In this document: piece by piece, positions 8,454-16,796 of the stretch
How the letters are laid out: every line of letters starts with the position of its first letter
Position numbering within the stretch: position 1 is the first letter of the stretch
Source: Halalkalibacter suaedae
GTDB lineage: Bacteria; Bacillota; Bacilli; Bacillales; Bacillaceae_D
DNA: 64,000 bases
NCBI RefSeq assembly: GCF_017939705.1
Contig: NZ_JAGKSQ010000003.1
Coordinates: forward strand, 1 to 64,000
Reading direction: 5' to 3'
The notes under the pieces: generated by a model
Told to the model about the DNA's origin: nothing
What the model saw: the letters and a program-made list of their open reading frames with translations, nothing else
Database searches by the model: none
Program-made: the position numbers and the translations under genes

Positions 8454-9320
8454 ATGAGATTAATCGCAACCGACTTAGATGGAACCCTTTTAAATGAGGA
8501 CCATGAGGTGAGCAAGGAAAATGCTCAAGCTATTCAAAAAGCAAAAGACCACGGGATCGAATTCGTTGTTGCAACAGGTCGTACATACAATGCGGCTAAG
8601 AAGCCTCTCGAAAAAGTAGGAATAACCTGTCCAATAATTTGTTTAAATGGTGCAAATATCTATACAGAAAATGAAACACTTATCCGCAGCGTTCCTCTAG
8701 AAAAAGAAACAGTACAAAAGATTCAACAAACCTGCGAAGAACATAATCTCTATTTTGAGGCATTCACAAATCAAGGAGGATTTTCCACAGACCGAGAGAA
8801 GTTTGTCCGAGTTTTGGTTGATATCTTAACTTCAGCCAATCCTAGTCTGAAACGAGAAGATGTCGCAATGATGGCCAGGCAACGGTTCCAAGATGAAGAG
8901 ATTGAAGTAATCGATCATTTCGAAGAACTTTTTTCACGACCAGATTTAGACGTTTATAAAATTCTTGCCTTCTCAATTACTTCAGACAAACTTCAACAAG
9001 CCCATGACCAACTAGGAAACGAAAAAGGAATCGCTATAACCTCATCTGGTGATCGAAACTTAGAATTCAATCACCCTAACGCACAAAAAGGATTAGCATT
9101 GCAGCTCTACAGTGAACAATTAGGAATTGAAATGAAAGATGTGATGGCTTTAGGGGATAATTATAATGATGTTTCAATGCTTGAAATGGCAGGTCTTGGA
9201 GTCGCTATGGGAAATGCTGATGAAACAATTAAAAACCTATCCAACTTTACAACCAAGTCCAATATTGAGAATGGGGTTGCGTTCGCGATAGAGGAGCTAC
9301 TTAAAAATAATATTGGCTAA
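8454..9320 (+). CDS. HAD superfamily (Cof-type) phosphatase
   Basis: This 288-aa haloacid dehalogenase hydrolase of the Cof/IIB subgroup has motif I DLDGTLL (D8 nucleophile, D10 acid), motif II ATGRT, a C2-type cap (about residues 85-200) and motif III/IV GDNYNDVSML. Such enzymes remove phosphate from small sugar phosphates, nucleotides or flavin precursors, often with broad specificity. The start has RBS GAGGAGATGTAAG. It is monocistronic, with the palindrome at 8403 in front and a strong terminator behind. The substrate is unknown; similar B. subtilis paralogues include YhaX and YwpJ. Confidence 0.9.
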   Translation: MRLIATDLDGTLLNEDHEVSKENAQAIQKAKDHGIEFVVATGRTYNAAKKPLEKVGITCPIICLNGANIYTENETLIRSVPLEKETVQKIQQTCEEHNLYFEAFTNQGGFSTDREKFVRVLVDILTSANPSLKREDVAMMARQRFQDEEIEVIDHFEELFSRPDLDVYKILAFSITSDKLQQAHDQLGNEKGIAITSSGDRNLEFNHPNAQKGLALQLYSEQLGIEMKDVMALGDNYNDVSMLEMAGLGVAMGNADETIKNLSNFTTKSNIENGVAFAIEELLKNNIG

Positions 9321-9327
9321 CTTTTGT

Positions 9328-9369
9328 AATCTGCTCCCAGATTGAGACGTTCTGGAAGCAGATTTTTTT
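9328..9369 (+). terminator. Terminator of the HAD phosphatase gene
   Basis: AATCTGCTCCCAGA pairs with TCTGGAAGCAGATT and is followed by a T7 run. The T-run touches the stop codon of the convergent gene at 9368. Confidence 0.9.
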
Positions 9370-9955
9370 AACAGCTCTCCCTTTTTAAGCAATTTAAGTA
9401 GACTCTTGCAAAATCATCTGCTGCTTTTTCATGTGGAATATTGCGGTAACGTTTCTTCTCTTCATAGCTATCACCATGCTTCATATGTTCCACAAAACAA
9501 TCATAATGATGCTCACCACGGTCGAAATAGTCATAAATCTTTTCTTTCTTACTTTTGCCTCGTCCTCCAATAAGTGCTTGAACATAATGTCCAACCTCGT
9601 GTAATGTCACAAAAGCTGCATAATCAAAACAGGTAGTATTACTCACTTTCATATCGTACAAAAATTCTTGCTTTTGATAGTCATCAACAATCGACATGAC
9701 ATTAATATAAACAACTGGATGGAAGTCCTCTCGTTCCTCAATTGCTAGTTCTCCTGGAAAATTAATTGGTTCATCTGAGATATGAAATGTTAAATCATCT
9801 ACAATTAGATGAAAGACAGAGGTTTTAAGCCATTCTACGGTAGCATGCACACCCTCGATTGCTTGAAATATGTGATCCTTCGAAATGGAAAATTGCCTCT
9901 TTAAGAACTGAGGATTTTCATGAATAAAATGGAATGACTCTATGATCTTTATCAA
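9368..9955 (-). CDS. Putative zinc metallopeptidase (HEVGH)
   Basis: This 195-aa soluble protein has a zincin signature H119-E-V-G-H123 in VTLHEVGHYVQ and, downstream, HEKAADDFA (E176, D180). The latter fits the third glutamate ligand position in ImmA/IrrE-like or related gluzincins. The start is TTG 9955 behind AGGGGGGAT. I do not recognise a named family, and the N-terminal 100 residues resemble nothing familiar. It has no signal peptide, so it is probably cytoplasmic. It stands alone between two terminators. An active peptidase is plausible, but neither substrate nor role can be stated. Confidence 0.72.
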   Translation of the reverse strand: MIKIIESFHFIHENPQFLKRQFSISKDHIFQAIEGVHATVEWLKTSVFHLIVDDLTFHISDEPINFPGELAIEEREDFHPVVYINVMSIVDDYQKQEFLYDMKVSNTTCFDYAAFVTLHEVGHYVQALIGGRGKSKKEKIYDYFDRGEHHYDCFVEHMKHGDSYEEKKRYRNIPHEKAADDFARVYLNCLKRESC

Positions 9956-10033
9956 AATCCCCCCTAAATAACATATTGGGGAAACCTATAAGACATGTTT
10001 CCTTCTAGCCATTGTATTCAAAGGAAAAAGGGA

Positions 10034-10076
10034 TATGAAAAAAAGGCTACTGAAAAGGGAGCATTCAGTAGCCTTT
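10034..10076 (-). terminator. Terminator of the SulP-STAS gene
   Basis: On the minus strand, AAAGGCTACTGAA and TTCAGTAGCCTTT form a 13-bp perfect stem followed by TTTTTTC, just after the stop codon at 10089. Confidence 0.9.
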
Positions 10077-10088
10077 CGTCAACTATAT

Positions 10089-11801
10089 TCAAATGTGATA
10101 ATCCAATACACCTGGCTCGAGCTGTTTGGAAGAATCAATGTTAATTCCCTTTTCTTTTAGAAGTTGTTCTAACGGGAGATGATTCATTTGCTCTTGATAC
10201 TTTTTGTTCCAATGGACTTTGTTCATTGTATCTCTTATTGATCCTTTCATATTAGAAAACAATATAGTTATCCCTTGTCTTTGATAATGATCAATCATTT
10301 CTTCAAGTGTATCTACTGAAATCGTGTCAACATCATTTACACCAGCCATATTAATGATCACCCATTTCGTATTTCGTCGATTCATTAGAAGATTTTTTAG
10401 CTTTTCTTCAATAAAAGAAATATTAGCGAAATGCAAACTTGAATCAATTCGAATAATTAATGCTTGATCAGAAGTCACTGCATCTAGATATCGTTCAATA
10501 TTATGATAGGTCTTTTCTTCTTTTACATATCCTAATTCAACAATTGATGGTTGTGCACTCTTTTTCAACAAGAGTATTAAAGTGAAAATTGCTCCAATTA
10601 CAATCCCCCATTGAATTCCTACAAATAGAGTAACAATAAATGTCGTGATCCAAACCAAGCCTTCGAAACGATTGATCTCAAACAGATGTTTCAATTCCTT
10701 AATATCCACCAAACTATAAACAGCTACTAAGATAATTGCTGCAAGGACGGCATTAGGTAAGTAATAAAAATAAGAAGTAAAAAAGAGTAATGTAATAATA
10801 ACAAGTATTCCAGTAATTACAGAAGTAACCTGGGTCGCACCACCCGATTGATGGTTAACAGCCGTTCTAGAAAAGCTACCGTTAATTGGCATTGACTGAA
10901 AGAAGGCTCCTATTAGATTGGAAAGTCCAATTGCTTTAAGCTCTCTATTAGGATAGATGAGATACTTTTCTTTACGTGCAATCGTTTTGGCGATTGCTAG
11001 TGATTCCATAAAGCCCATAAGAGCGATGGTAATAGCCATTGGAACTAATAACTTGATCGTCTCAATTGTAAAATCAGGTAAGATGAAAGCTGGTAATCCT
11101 GTAGGAACATCTCCAACAATCCGTACTCCCTTTTCCTCTAGTGAAAAGAGATACACTAAGGCACTAGATATGATTACTATAATTAGTGCACCAGGCATTC
11201 TTGGACCGATTTTTTTAAATATAATTAACAGACTCATACTAGCCAGTCCAATTAATACGGTAAGTAAATTAACATTCTTAAATTCTTGTAATACGTCGAA
11301 TAGTAAATAATGAATCTGTAAATAGTTACCAACATCAATACCTAATACATGCTTAATCTGACTAACTCCAATAACAATCGCTGCTGCGGAAGTATACCCA
11401 TTCATAACCGAGTGAGGGATAAATTTCACTATGAACCCTAATCGACTAACTCCTAATAATAGTTGAATCGCCCCGACCATAGCTGCTAGAACGAGTACGT
11501 ACGAAACATAGCTAGAAGAATTAGGCTCTGCTAACCCGGATACCCCTGAAAAAACAAGAAGTGAGCTAATCGCAACAGGGCCAACGGATAAGTGTTTGGA
11601 CGAAGCAAAAATGGCATAAATAAATAGAGGAATGGTCGCTGCATAAAGACCCATCACAGGAGGAATCCCTGCTAACATCGCATATGCCATCCCTTGTGGA
11701 ATAAGCATGACAAAAAGTGTGATTCCAGCAAGTAGATCACTTGTAAATAAGTTTGAATTATATATAGTTAAAAACGTTCTTTTTTTCAACCTCTCAAGCA
11801 T
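10089..11801 (-). CDS. SulP-family anion transporter with STAS domain
   Basis: This 570-aa SLC26/SulP transporter has a hydrophobic domain of about residues 15-410, containing the N-terminal signature LIPQGMAYAMLAGIPPVMGLY. A cytoplasmic STAS domain follows (about 430-550; VIINMAGVNDVDTISVDTLE carries the anti-sigma-antagonist-like loop). Members move sulfate, bicarbonate or dicarboxylates, and the ion here is not predictable. Start ATG 11801 has RBS GGAGGTATGTG. It is monocistronic. A second, STAS-less paralogue is encoded at 60173-61429. Confidence 0.92.
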   Translation of the reverse strand: MLERLKKRTFLTIYNSNLFTSDLLAGITLFVMLIPQGMAYAMLAGIPPVMGLYAATIPLFIYAIFASSKHLSVGPVAISSLLVFSGVSGLAEPNSSSYVSYVLVLAAMVGAIQLLLGVSRLGFIVKFIPHSVMNGYTSAAAIVIGVSQIKHVLGIDVGNYLQIHYLLFDVLQEFKNVNLLTVLIGLASMSLLIIFKKIGPRMPGALIIVIISSALVYLFSLEEKGVRIVGDVPTGLPAFILPDFTIETIKLLVPMAITIALMGFMESLAIAKTIARKEKYLIYPNRELKAIGLSNLIGAFFQSMPINGSFSRTAVNHQSGGATQVTSVITGILVIITLLFFTSYFYYLPNAVLAAIILVAVYSLVDIKELKHLFEINRFEGLVWITTFIVTLFVGIQWGIVIGAIFTLILLLKKSAQPSIVELGYVKEEKTYHNIERYLDAVTSDQALIIRIDSSLHFANISFIEEKLKNLLMNRRNTKWVIINMAGVNDVDTISVDTLEEMIDHYQRQGITILFSNMKGSIRDTMNKVHWNKKYQEQMNHLPLEQLLKEKGINIDSSKQLEPGVLDYHI

Positions 11802-11891
11802 TCACATACCTCCTAAGCACCCAAAACCGATCTCTCCACAATTCATTATAAGCGATCGTCACAAAGAAAGAAAATCCACTATTTTTAAAAA

Positions 11892-11932
11892 TAAAAAAAG
11901 CACATGGACTAGTTAAAACCATGTGCTTTTTA
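11892..11932. terminator. Bidirectional terminator after the DHA2 exporter gene
   Basis: AAAAGCACATGG (11896-11907) and CCATGTGCTTTT (11919-11930) form a perfect stem with A/T tracts on both sides. It ends the minus-strand exporter transcript and also separates the SulP promoter region. Confidence 0.85.
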
Positions 11933-11955
11933 GTCGATTATATTCATTCATGTTA

Positions 11956-13386
11956 TTAATGATTACTTACTTGCTTATATTCCTCTTGATTGTCCTCTTC
12001 AGCGGGCTTGCTATTCTTAATAAAGAAAGACATGATTAAACCCACTAAGGTAAGAACTGCTACAACGATGAAGGCAATGTTCACTCCATATATTCCAGGA
12101 TCAGAAATCTCTGGTCGAAGTTCAGCTCTTGCTTCAGTTGTTGTCATGACCGTAACAAGAATTGCTGTTCCTACTGAAGATGCCATCATTTTCATCGTAT
12201 TGTCCATTGCTGCACCGTGTGGAATTAAGTGTTTCGGCAATTGGTTTAGAGCAGCCGTTGCGACAGGCATCATGACCATTGATAGACCAAACATACGTAT
12301 GCTATACATAATCGTAATGTACATCATCGAAGTATCCGTACTTAAATTTATAAATGCAAATGATGATAACGTTAAAATAGCTAAGCCCGTTACCGCTAAC
12401 CATCTAGCTCCAACCTTATCAAAGATTCTTCCGGTAATAGGAGACATAATACCCATAATTACTGCACCAGGTAATAATGCTAATCCTGCTTGAAATGCTG
12501 TAAATTCACGTTCTTCCTGCATAAATAGTGGAATTAGCGTTTCAACACCAATTAGACCCATAAAACCGATCATTCCAATGATAACAGCAAAAGGAAAGAT
12601 CGAATACGTAAATACACGGAACTCAAGCATAGGATGCTCCAGCTTAAGTTGTCTGATAATAAATAGCGTTATCGAGGTAACTCCTACTAATAAAATAAGT
12701 ATTGTCAAAAAATGAGTCCAACCATTATTACCTGCACTTGTAAATCCGTAAAGTAATCCACCAAAACCAAAAGAAGATAAAATAATAGAAATACTATCCA
12801 TCTTCGGCTTAGTGATTTCTGTTACATTCTTTAATTTAAATGCAGCAATAACAATATCAATTAAAGCAATTGGCAAAATAAAAAAGAACAGTAGTCTCCA
12901 TGAATAATTTGCAGTTACCCACCCTGAGATAGCAGGACCAATTGCTGGTGCAAATGAGATAACAAGTCCAATTAACCCCATTGCTGCCCCTCGCTTATTC
13001 ACTGGGAAAATCATTAAAAAGACCGTCGTCATTAACGGAAGCATGACCCCTGCTCCTACTGATTGAATAACCCTACCAAGTAATAATACTTCAAAGCCAG
13101 GTGCCAACCCAGCGACAAGCGTCCCAAAAGCAAAAATACTCATTGCTGTTAAGAAAAGCTGTCTTGTCGTAAATCTTTCTAGTAAAAAGGCACTTACTGG
13201 AATCATAATTCCATTTACAAGCATAAAAACAGTTGTAAGCCACTGAGCACTATTTGCGGTGATCCCCATCTCATCCATAATTGGTGGAATCGCAGTAATC
13301 ATTAGTGTCTGATTTAAAATTGCGATAAAGGAACCTGCGAGTAGCAATGCAACAATTGTTGACTTATTGTAACTAGGTATTGACAT
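11956..13386 (-). CDS. DHA2-family MFS drug exporter (LmrB/EmrB type)
   Basis: This 476-aa major facilitator protein has about 14 hydrophobic segments. Residues ~35-60 (MDEMGITANSAQWLTTVFML) and the motif C region (APAIGPAISGW, about 145-155) mark it as a drug:proton antiporter of the 14-helix DHA2 group. The internal segment TRQLFLTAM...AGLAPGFEVLLLGRVIQ closely resembles B. subtilis LmrB. Start ATG 13386 has RBS AGGGAGAGAC. No TetR or MarR regulator is adjacent. Its substrates are unknown. Confidence 0.92.
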   Translation of the reverse strand: MSIPSYNKSTIVALLLAGSFIAILNQTLMITAIPPIMDEMGITANSAQWLTTVFMLVNGIMIPVSAFLLERFTTRQLFLTAMSIFAFGTLVAGLAPGFEVLLLGRVIQSVGAGVMLPLMTTVFLMIFPVNKRGAAMGLIGLVISFAPAIGPAISGWVTANYSWRLLFFFILPIALIDIVIAAFKLKNVTEITKPKMDSISIILSSFGFGGLLYGFTSAGNNGWTHFLTILILLVGVTSITLFIIRQLKLEHPMLEFRVFTYSIFPFAVIIGMIGFMGLIGVETLIPLFMQEEREFTAFQAGLALLPGAVIMGIMSPITGRIFDKVGARWLAVTGLAILTLSSFAFINLSTDTSMMYITIMYSIRMFGLSMVMMPVATAALNQLPKHLIPHGAAMDNTMKMMASSVGTAILVTVMTTTEARAELRPEISDPGIYGVNIAFIVVAVLTLVGLIMSFFIKNSKPAEEDNQEEYKQVSNH

Positions 13387-13701
13387 GTCTCTCCCTCTTT
13401 TCTCTCTGTTTCAAATCTTTACATGATATGTCTGTATGAATATGATGTATGTCATTGATTTATCAATTAAAAACCTTTTTACAGAGTACACGAATTCCAA
13501 TGATTAAGCCATCCTATAATTTAAAATTTATGAAATAAAAAATAGCAACTATAGGACGTGAGAATTTCAGCCTTAGATCCGCCTTCTTTTACTGAATCAC
13601 TCCTCCGATTACATGATTCCCAACCTTTATTTACCATCATTTATTTCATTTAATAACTAATACTAAGAAAAACCATTTTGAATAAAGGAGAATTATGAAT
13701 C
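13387..13701. other. Divergent intergenic region without a gene
   Basis: This 315-base region separates the exporter and the CAP-domain lipoprotein gene. I find no ORF with an RBS. The segment near 13425-13460 contains repeated ATGATATG/ATGATGTATG motifs that could be an operator for the exporter, but no clean palindrome is seen. Confidence 0.4.
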
Positions 13702-14604
13702 ATGAAAAGAACAATCACCGTTTTACTCATCAGCATCCTAACATTGGTAGGTTGTGGGAATAATGATGAAAATGCAATGGAAGGATTACAAGTCGGGCAA
13801 GGCCAGATTTCAAGTGACTTCACAACAAACTCAAGTAAAGAATTTCCGCATACAAAGCCTATCCAAGTCCAGCATGCAAAGTATGAGTTCGCTGTTCAGG
13901 ATTCGGTACAGCTTTCTCGCGACGAAATTGCTAAATTACTTCCTGGGGACATAACAAAGCATCTACCTCAAAATGTTCAGCATCTTACTCCAGAGGATAT
14001 CGCTCGTTTAATTCCTAAAGGAACCACACAACTTACACCTGAACAAATCTCAGAACGACTCAATACTGGTACGAATGGCACCAAACAAGAAGCTTCACCT
14101 ACTCCAAAACAACAAACAGAGCAACCTGCACCTTCACCAACGGCCCCGCAGCCAAAAACGGAGCAAGCAGAAGAGCCTGCAGTGGAAAAGGAGCAAACTC
14201 CAGCTAAACCAACTCAGTCGGGAGATATTAGTGAAATTGAACAACAAGTCATTGAATTAACCAATGCAGAAAGAAGAAATAATGGCTTAGCTGACTTACA
14301 GGCAGATACTGCATTAAGTAATGTCGCAAGAGAAAAATCAAATGATATGCAAACAAACAACTACTTTTCTCATACTAGTCCGACTTACGGTTCTCCTTTT
14401 GATATGATTCGTGACTTTGATGTATCGTATAATTCCGCTGGAGAGAATATCGCTCAAGGTCAACGCTCAGCTGAAGAAGTCGTCCAAGCATGGATGGATA
14501 GTGAAGGGCATCGTGCAAATATAATGAACGGAGATTTTACTCATATTGGTGTTGGTTATATTGAGGAAGGTCATTATTGGACACAGATGTTTATAGGTCG
14601 ATAA
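13702..14604 (+). CDS. CAP/SCP-domain lipoprotein (YkwD-like)
   Basis: This 300-aa secreted lipoprotein has a signal peptide with lipobox LVGC (Cys18). It is followed by a region of short repeats around LLPGDITKHLP, LTPEDIARLIPKG and LTPEQISERLNTG (about residues 73-130), a Pro/Gln/Glu-rich linker (130-175) and a C-terminal CAP domain (about 178-300). The CAP domain contains the expected NAERRNNGL, HTSP, GENIA and AWMDSEGHRANIM motifs. Bacillus homologues such as YkwD are sporulation or wall-associated proteins of unclear activity. Start ATG 13702 lies 11 bases after AAGGAG. It is monocistronic with a strong terminator. Confidence 0.92.
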   Translation: MKRTITVLLISILTLVGCGNNDENAMEGLQVGQGQISSDFTTNSSKEFPHTKPIQVQHAKYEFAVQDSVQLSRDEIAKLLPGDITKHLPQNVQHLTPEDIARLIPKGTTQLTPEQISERLNTGTNGTKQEASPTPKQQTEQPAPSPTAPQPKTEQAEEPAVEKEQTPAKPTQSGDISEIEQQVIELTNAERRNNGLADLQADTALSNVAREKSNDMQTNNYFSHTSPTYGSPFDMIRDFDVSYNSAGENIAQGQRSAEEVVQAWMDSEGHRANIMNGDFTHIGVGYIEEGHYWTQMFIGR

Positions 14605-14608
14605 CGGT

Positions 14609-14649
14609 AAAGGGTATTCAAGGTTAAATCACCTTGAATACCCTTTTTT
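14609..14649 (+). terminator. Terminator of the CAP-domain lipoprotein gene
   Basis: AAAGGGTATTCAAGGT and ACCTTGAATACCCTTT form a 16-bp perfect stem with a 6-base loop and a T6 run. Confidence 0.95.
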
Positions 14650-14736
14650 CCATAACCAATTGTACCTATTGAGGAAATTCATAAAGCTTTTGTATAGTAC
14701 AGCGAGAAATCTTAAAGGAGAGTCGCCATTGAAAAA

Positions 14737-14770
14737 TGCTTCGACTCCGCTACCGGGATGGGGAGCAAGC
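14737..14770 (+). repeat. Degenerate partial copy of the hairpin repeat at 23.6 kb
   Basis: TGCTTCGACTCCGCTACC and the following GGGATGGGGAGCA match, with a few differences, the reverse complement of 23647-23679. No second arm is recognisable nearby, so this looks like a remnant of the same intergenic element. Confidence 0.6.
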
Positions 14771-14838
14771 TGTGTTAGAGTTAAAATTAGAGTTAACTTC
14801 TTTTTAACATTAACAAATTCATTGCCGACCATTTCTAA

Positions 14839-14994
14839 TTATTCCTGCCTTTTGTCGTAATCAAGCTTTTTCATTTCTAAATCAATTTTCTTTTGTTCTA
14901 ATTCGATTTTCTTTTCTTCTAATTCGTATCCCTTTTTCTTATCGTATCCATAATATAAAAGACTAAGTGCAACAATAATTGTGATCCATAGCAT
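14839..14994 (-). CDS. 51-aa membrane-anchored coiled-coil microprotein
   Basis: The 51-codon frame starts at ATG 14994 behind GGGGGTGAG and ends with TAA at 14839. Residues 1-16 are a hydrophobic membrane segment (MLWITIIVALSLLYYG). Residues 19-50 form a charged helix with a clear 7-residue period (KKIELEQ, KKIDLEM, KKLDYDK), so an oligomeric coiled coil projecting from the membrane is likely. It sits between the lipoprotein terminator and the dispersed repeat. I do not recognise a named family. The strong RBS and heptad design argue that it is a real gene. Confidence 0.72.
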   Translation of the reverse strand: MLWITIIVALSLLYYGYDKKKGYELEEKKIELEQKKIDLEMKKLDYDKRQE

Positions 14995-15062
14995 CCCACT
15001 CACCCCCAAGGCACTTTAACATTAATTGTAAACCGAAAGCAGTCATTTTTCATTCAAAATTC

Positions 15063-15305
15063 AAAAAAAGAGGTTCGGGCATAACTAAAGTGCCTAACTG
15101 AAATAGCGAATAATGCAATTACGTAGCGGATGAAATATACGTAGACTCCTGCGGGACCTAAAAGCCAAAGGTGAGACCCCGCAGTGCGAAGCACGAGGAG
15201 GCTCACCGGCTTCCCGCGGAAAGCGTAGTATATTTCAGGAGCGGTTTATGTCCGCCAACTATTTTTATTCGGATTTTCTATGGTTAAATCACTTTTGTCC
15301 CAGCA
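15063..15305 (-). repeat. Dispersed ~240-bp intergenic hairpin repeat, copy A
   Basis: This noncoding element matches 53541-53796 along almost its whole length in opposite orientation. It is built as nested inverted arms: TGAAATATAC (15131-15140) with GTATATTTCA (15228-15237), and GACTCCTGCGGG (15143-15154) with CCCGCGGAAAGCG (15213-15225). It lies immediately downstream of the MATE exporter gene and may serve as its terminator region. Similar GC-rich elements with this core are familiar from Bacillaceae intergenic regions. No coding sequence is present. Confidence 0.85.
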
Positions 15306-15313
15306 CTTTTTTA

Positions 15314-16675
15314 TTAATTAAGCACCTTAACTCTAAATCTCTTTTGGACTATACCTAAACGAACAAGAAATCCGATCGCCGCACATGTCAAGCCAAGTGT
15401 GATACCAATCCAAAAGCCAAATGCACCTAAGTCTGTGTAAACTGATAAAAGATACCCCGCAGGAATTCCAATAATCCAGTATGAAATAAATGCGGTGATG
15501 AATGGTATTTGGACATCTTTATATCCACGTAATACCCCTTGCAGCCCTGCTTGAGCTGCATCCGAGAGCTGATAGAAGATCGCAATAATAAAGAATTGTC
15601 CAGCTAGCATAACAACCTCTTGATCGGTTGTATATAGATAAGCAATGGGTTCTCTGAAGAAATAAAGGAAAATAGCACCAACCGCTAGAAAACCAATTCC
15701 ACCAAGAACACCAAGCTTTCCATATTGCTTTGCATCCTCTAGACGATCTCCTCCAACTGAAAAACCAACGACAATCGTCAGTGCCATTGAAATGCTTAAC
15801 GGAATCATAAAGATCAACGAGGTAAAACTAAGTGCAATTTGATGAGCAGCTACGGTCACCGTTGTAAACATCATTCCAATCAACAGAGTCACTACTGCAA
15901 ATATGCTTGCTTCAAAAAAGATTGATAACCCAATAGGAACACCTATTGCTAATTGTTCTTTCCACGCTTTCAGTGATGGCTTCGCCCATACGATAAAAAG
16001 CTTATAGCGTCGTAATGATTCCAACCTAAATGTCATCCAAATACTTAGTGCCAGAATAATCCAATACGTAATAGCCGTTGCATATCCGGCTCCAATACCT
16101 CCAAGTTGAGGTAGACCAAAGTGACCAAAGATCAAACCATAATTCAACAAAATATTGAAAGGAACAGCCGCTACTGTAATTACCATTGTAATTCGAGTAA
16201 ATCCTTGTGCATCAAAGAAATATCGAAGCACACTTGACAAGAATAACGGTATGATCCCTAACGATAGACCAACCAAATAATGATAAGCAATATGATAAAC
16301 AGCCGGATCTAAATCCATTAATCCGAGAATCGGATGTAAGAATACGATTCCGGCAAGGACAACAACGACTGCAAGTAGCAGGGATACATAAAAGGCTTGC
16401 ACAATCGATCCTGAAATTTGATCCTTTCTTCCTTTTCCAATTAACTGTGCAACAATCGGCGTCACAGCAAGTAGTATTCCATTGATTCCAGAAAAAATCG
16501 GCATCCACAAGCTTGATCCAATGGCCACACCAGCTAGATCATTCGTCCCGACACGACCAGACATCATTGTATCTACTAGGTTCATTGCATATAAACTTAC
16601 TTGTGTAACCATAATGGGCCACAGAATTTTCATGAATAACATTATTTTTTCTTTCAATGAATCAGTATGGTACAT
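15314..16675 (-). CDS. MATE-family multidrug/sodium exporter
   Basis: This 453-aa protein has twelve hydrophobic segments and an internal duplication typical of NorM-like MATE transporters. Examples are the N-terminal PIMVTQVSLYAMNLVDTMMSGRVG block and its echo GVPIGLSIFFEASIFAVVTLLIG in the second half. Such proteins export cationic drugs in exchange for Na+ or H+. Start ATG 16675 follows GGAGGAAACTGT. The gene is monocistronic, lying between the mannitol operon terminator and repeat copy A. Its substrates are unknown. Confidence 0.92.
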   Translation of the reverse strand: MYHTDSLKEKIMLFMKILWPIMVTQVSLYAMNLVDTMMSGRVGTNDLAGVAIGSSLWMPIFSGINGILLAVTPIVAQLIGKGRKDQISGSIVQAFYVSLLLAVVVVLAGIVFLHPILGLMDLDPAVYHIAYHYLVGLSLGIIPLFLSSVLRYFFDAQGFTRITMVITVAAVPFNILLNYGLIFGHFGLPQLGGIGAGYATAITYWIILALSIWMTFRLESLRRYKLFIVWAKPSLKAWKEQLAIGVPIGLSIFFEASIFAVVTLLIGMMFTTVTVAAHQIALSFTSLIFMIPLSISMALTIVVGFSVGGDRLEDAKQYGKLGVLGGIGFLAVGAIFLYFFREPIAYLYTTDQEVVMLAGQFFIIAIFYQLSDAAQAGLQGVLRGYKDVQIPFITAFISYWIIGIPAGYLLSVYTDLGAFGFWIGITLGLTCAAIGFLVRLGIVQKRFRVKVLN

Positions 16676-16747
16676 ACAGTTTCCTCCATTGATGCAATCT
16701 GCTCAATTTCTTTTTTAGTCAACCTATCTATATTAAGTCGGATGGAA

Positions 16748-16790
16748 CAGAAAAAGCAAACAAGAAATCTCATCTTGTTTGCTTTTTTCT
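16748..16790. terminator. Terminator of the mannitol operon
   Basis: AAAGCAAACAAGA (16753-16765) and TCTTGTTTGCTTT (16773-16785) form a perfect 13-bp stem flanked by A and T tracts. It lies seven bases beyond the mtlD stop codon. Confidence 0.9.
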
Positions 16791-16796
16791 TTCATT

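Noticed and set aside
11990-12493. Plus-strand 167-codon open frame opposite the DHA2 exporter
   Set aside because: It is antisense to a conserved membrane protein gene. The hydrophobic codons of the real gene create the open frame; no RBS or family match is seen.
14660-14860. Plus-strand 66-codon frame downstream of the CAP lipoprotein
   Set aside because: It overlaps the repeat fragment and the better-supported 51-aa minus-strand gene, and it has no RBS.
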